From an uncultured Verrucomicrobia subdivision 3 bacterium (GTDB lineage Bacteria; Verrucomicrobiota; Verrucomicrobiia; Limisphaerales; UBA11358): 64,000 bases of DNA. Position 1 is the first letter of the stretch; every line of letters begins with the position of its first letter. Below are positions 61,265 to 64,000 of the stretch, one piece after another. Position numbers and translations under genes: made by a program. The notes under the pieces are model-generated. The model did not search any database, was not told the origin of the DNA, and saw only the letters and a list, made by a program, of their open reading frames with translations. The stretch spans positions 175,883-239,882 of the forward strand of contig CAIXUZ010000060.1 of the NCBI GenBank assembly GCA_903922735.1, read 5' to 3'.

Positions 61265-61362
61265 CATCGAACATTCAACCTTCAACGCCCAACGTTCAAT
61301 GAAAAATCCTCCGGCGCGACGACCACTTGGATGTTCGACGTCGAATATTGAAAGTTGAAGGT
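61265..61362. repeat. Inverted heptamer pair, CATTCAA type, between ATP-grasp and alpha-E genes
   Basis: Left arm 61265-61299 has units CATCGAA, CATTCAA, CCTTCAA, CGCCCAA, CGTTCAA. Right arm 61328-61362 has TTGGATG, TTCGACG, TCGAATA, TTGAAAG, TTGAAGG. A 28-nt spacer separates them. The arms begin 7 nt after the ATP-grasp stop and end 15 nt before the alpha-E ATG. Confidence 0.85.
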
Positions 61363-61377
61363 TTCCCTTTTGAAAAT

Positions 61378-62427
61378 ATGTTAAGCCGCGTTGCCAGCTC
61401 ACTTTACTGGATGTCCCGCTATATTGAGCGGGCCGAAAACGTCGCGCGCCTGCTCGACGTGAACCTGCAGCTACTGCTCGATTTTCGCAGTCTCGATGAC
61501 GAGAAAATGCGCGCCCACTGGATGCCGATCGTGCAGACGACCGGCGACGAGGAATCGTTCGTCCAACAACATCAGCGTGCCACCGCCGCATCGGTGGCGG
61601 ATTTCATGGTGTTCCGCGAGGACAATCCGAACTCAATTGTTTCTTCAATTTGCCAGGCGCGCGAGAACGCACGGATGGTGCGCGACCAGATTGCGATTGA
61701 GACCTGGGAAGAATTGAACCGACTCTATCTGTTCATGCAATCCCCACAGGCCCATCAGATGTGGGCGGACAGCCCGACAGATTTCTTCAACCAGATCAAG
61801 GCGAGCTCGCTGCAATTAATCGGCTTGAGCTACGCCACGCACATCCACAACGAAGGCTGGTGGTTCAGCGAGGCGGGTCGATTCATTGAACGTGCCGATA
61901 AAACATCGCGCATCCTCGACCTGCGCTATCACACGCTGCCGGCACGCGGACTGCCGAAAGCGGTGAACCAAACGGATACGCTGGAATGGTCCGCCGTGTT
62001 GCGCTCCTGCAGCGCGTGGGATGCGTTTAAATCCATCTACGGCGCGGAGGTGCATCCCCGCAACGTGGCCGAGTTTTTACTGCTGAATGAAGATTTCCCG
62101 CGCTCCATCCGATTTTGCGTTGAGCGGCTCAATGATTCTCTGCGCCGCATTTCCGGCGTCTCCGACAGACGATTCTCAAACGACGCGGAAAAACTTTGCG
62201 GCCGGCTGGCGGCGGAATTGCAGTTCGTGACCATCGAGGAAGTTTTTGAGGCGGGGTTGCACGATTACATTGACCAGGTCCAACTCAAACTGAATAACAT
62301 CGGCGAGGCATTGTTCAACGCCTACATCGTTCAGGTCTTTGACACCAGCGACCAGGAACATTTTGTTCAGCAGGAGGAGCAACAGCAGCAACAGCCCCAA
62401 TCGGCAAACGCCAGTCGCCAATCGTAA
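61378..62427 (+). CDS. Alpha-E domain protein (DUF403)
   Basis: The 349-residue protein starts at ATG 61378 (MLSRVASSLYWMSRYIERAENVARLLD). The alpha-E helical domain continues with QIKASSLQLIGLSYATHIHNEGWWFSEAGRFIERADKTSRILDL and LLNEDFPRSIRFCVERLN. This family is always near CP-ATP-grasp proteins. The last nine codons and the stop (SANASRQS) are formed by a heptamer array. The real C terminus may thus be shorter in related species. Confidence 0.88.
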   Translation: MLSRVASSLYWMSRYIERAENVARLLDVNLQLLLDFRSLDDEKMRAHWMPIVQTTGDEESFVQQHQRATAASVADFMVFREDNPNSIVSSICQARENARMVRDQIAIETWEELNRLYLFMQSPQAHQMWADSPTDFFNQIKASSLQLIGLSYATHIHNEGWWFSEAGRFIERADKTSRILDLRYHTLPARGLPKAVNQTDTLEWSAVLRSCSAWDAFKSIYGAEVHPRNVAEFLLLNEDFPRSIRFCVERLNDSLRRISGVSDRRFSNDAEKLCGRLAAELQFVTIEEVFEAGLHDYIDQVQLKLNNIGEALFNAYIVQVFDTSDQEHFVQQEEQQQQQPQSANASRQS

Positions 62428-62432
62428 ATTCT
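62398..62432. repeat. Heptamer array at the 3' end of the alpha-E gene
   Basis: Five 7-nt units (CAATCGG, CAAACGC, CAGTCGC, CAATCGT, AAATTCT). They encode the end of the alpha-E protein, supply its TAA stop and end one base before the next ATG at 62434. Confidence 0.75.
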
Positions 62433-62433
62433 G

Positions 62434-64000
62434 ATGTCCATTCACGTCGCGCTCCACCACAAGACGCACTATAAATATGACCGGCTCGTCACGCTTGGCC
62501 CACAAGTCGTGCGGCTCCGGCCCGCGCCGCATTCGCGCACGCGCATCCTGAGCTACTCGCTCAAGATCAGACCCGAAAAGCATTTCATCAACTGGCAGCA
62601 GGATCCCCAGTCCAACTATGCCGCGCGCCTCGTGTTTGAGCAACCGACGCGGGAGTTTCTGGTGGAAGTTGATCTGGTGGCGGAAATGTCAGTGCTGAAT
62701 CCGTTCGATTTTTTCCTTGAACCGAGCGCGCAGAGATTTCCGTTCGCCTACGATCCGGCGCTGGATCATGAACTCGCGCCGTTCCAACGTAAATGCTGGC
62801 TGACGAATACGTTTTCAAAATATCTCACCGAACTGCGCCGCGATTTGATCGGCGAAACCAAACGTCGCACCAAGCAGCAGCGGCTGGAACTGCCGGACAG
62901 CGAGAAGCAGCCGACCAATGATTTCATTGTCGCCATCAATCAGCGGCTCTGGAAGGACATCAAATACACGATCCGCATGGAGCCCGGCGTGCAGACGCCG
63001 GAGGAAACGCTCACGAAATTGAGCGGTTCCTGCCGCGACTCCGCGTGGCTTTTGGTGCAATTGCTGCGGCACTTTGGCTTGGCGGCACGCTTTGTCAGCG
63101 GTTATTTGATCCAGCTCAAGCCCGACGTGAAATCGCTCGACGGCCCGAGCGGCGCGGAAAAAGATTTCACCGACCTGCACGCGTGGACGGAAGTCTATCT
63201 GCCCGGCGCCGGCTGGATCGGTCTCGACCCGACTTCCGGCCTGCTCGCGGGCGAAGGCCACATTCCGCTCGCCTGCACGCCCGATCCTTCGAGCGCCGCA
63301 CCGATTTCCGGCGGGGTGGATGAGTGCGAAACCAAATTCGAATTCGACATGACGGTGAAGCGCGTTTACGAATCACCGCGCGTCACCAAGCCCTACACGG
63401 AAGAACAGTGGGATGCCATCAAGAAGCTCGGCCACACGATTGATGTGGATCTGAATAAAGGCGACGTGCGCCTCACGATGGGCGGCGAACCGACGTTTGT
63501 TTCCACGGATGATCCCGACGGTCCGGAATGGAATTTCACCGCCGTCTCGCAGAAAAAGCGAATTCTTTCCGGCGAACTCATCAAGCGGCTCCGTAATAAA
63601 TTTGCGCCGGGCGCGCTGCTCCATTACGGCCAGGGCAAGTGGTATCCCGGCGAGCCGCTGCCGCGTTACGCGCTCGCCGCGTATTGGCGCAAAGACGGCG
63701 TGCCCGTTTGGAAAGATGATTCGCTCATCGCGGACGAATCGAAAAACTACGGCCACGGTGCAAAGGAAGCCAAAGCGCTCGCAGAGCGGCTCGCGAAAAC
63801 GATTGGCGTGAAGCCGGAGCATTTGATTCCCGCCTACGAGGACGCTTTTTATTATTCATGGAAGGAACGCCGCTTTCCGTCGAACATCACGCCCGAGAAA
63901 TCCAATCTCAAGGACAAGCAGGAACGCGAACGCATCGCGCGGATTTTTCAGCAAGGCCTCGGCTCGGTCGTAGGCTATTCGCTGCCGATCAAGCGCGCGT
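62434..64000 (+). CDS. Transglutaminase-like / DUF2126 protein, 3' end outside the window
   Basis: At least 522 codons are open to the window edge. The N-terminal beta domain (SIHVALHHKTHYKYDRLVTLGPQVVRLRP) precedes a transglutaminase-like core. It has Cys in KLSGSCRDSAWLLVQLLRHFG, His in FTDLHAWTEVYLPGAGWIG and Asp in LDPTSG. The DUF2126 part starts near VDLNKGDVRLTMGGEPTFVS. The three-gene set ATP-grasp, alpha-E, transglutaminase is a known neighbourhood; the protein may process a peptide made by the ATP-grasp. The stop codon lies beyond 64000. Confidence 0.9.
   Translation, partial: MSIHVALHHKTHYKYDRLVTLGPQVVRLRPAPHSRTRILSYSLKIRPEKHFINWQQDPQSNYAARLVFEQPTREFLVEVDLVAEMSVLNPFDFFLEPSAQRFPFAYDPALDHELAPFQRKCWLTNTFSKYLTELRRDLIGETKRRTKQQRLELPDSEKQPTNDFIVAINQRLWKDIKYTIRMEPGVQTPEETLTKLSGSCRDSAWLLVQLLRHFGLAARFVSGYLIQLKPDVKSLDGPSGAEKDFTDLHAWTEVYLPGAGWIGLDPTSGLLAGEGHIPLACTPDPSSAAPISGGVDECETKFEFDMTVKRVYESPRVTKPYTEEQWDAIKKLGHTIDVDLNKGDVRLTMGGEPTFVSTDDPDGPEWNFTAVSQKKRILSGELIKRLRNKFAPGALLHYGQGKWYPGEPLPRYALAAYWRKDGVPVWKDDSLIADESKNYGHGAKEAKALAERLAKTIGVKPEHLIPAYEDAFYYSWKERRFPSNITPEKSNLKDKQERERIARIFQQGLGSVVGYSLPIKRA

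Overview
The window is about 64 kb of high-GC bacterial chromosome. The gene content points to Verrucomicrobiota, probably a Limisphaerales/Pedosphaera-type lineage. Markers are many twin-arginine-exported Gfo/Idh/MocA oxidoreductases paired with TIM-barrel sugar isomerases, a ThuA-like secreted protein, futalosine-pathway MqnP with a UbiX-like flavin prenyltransferase, a TMTC-like TPR membrane protein, a secreted phospholipase C ending in FFRLRH, and dispersed REP-like palindromes. The lineage call is inference from gene content. I found no rRNA, tRNA or CRISPR array.

Layout. 0-6 kb: small membrane or surface proteins, an oligogalacturonate-lyase-like propeller and a reverse-strand sugar-catabolism cluster (oxidoreductase, ThuA, TIM-barrel isomerase). 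6-9 kb: mqnP and ubiX with a four-helix-bundle gene wedged between them, then a lipoprotein amidase and a sugar-nucleotide epimerase. 10-13 kb: parA and an operon joined by 4-bp overlaps (polyprenyl synthase, ECF sigma factor, putative anti-sigma). 13-20 kb: a lipoprotein, hemC, an M13 peptidase, hemA and a HemX/CcsA-like gene. 20-30 kb: an oxidoreductase, an SGNH hydrolase and a run of ispF, TPR protein, small conserved protein, class-I amidotransferase and a sigma-54 response regulator, then phospholipase C. 30-42 kb: phoB/phoR-type pair, nnrDE, oligopeptidase, htpG, a copper P-ATPase, a GST-like protein, two coiled-coil membrane proteins. 42-46 kb: an alkyl-DNA repair gene, a low-GC glycosyltransferase and an IS remnant. 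46-52 kb: an alpha/alpha-barrel secreted protein, enolase, FluC with DUF190, an ABC exporter. 52-55.5 kb: two tandem Tat isomerases plus an oxidoreductase. 55.5-56.4 kb: a gene-poor repeat patch. 56.4-64 kb: a secretin-domain-like protein, hom-thrC, and a circularly permuted ATP-grasp / alpha-E / transglutaminase operon behind a good sigma-54 promoter match.

The most unusual signal is a set of heptanucleotide arrays, typically four or five 7-nt units long. Several occur as inverted pairs that could fold into hairpins. Two pairs of the CATTCAA type enclose 27-28 nt; a third CATTCAA pair encloses a four-helix-bundle (23S intervening-sequence-protein-like) gene. Other heptamer arrays, and two other palindromic repeat families, sit in frame inside hemC, copA and ogt and are translated as extra loops, or form the 3' end of a gene. 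This looks like a family of small elements that colonise gene junctions and protein loops, some carrying a protein-coding cargo.
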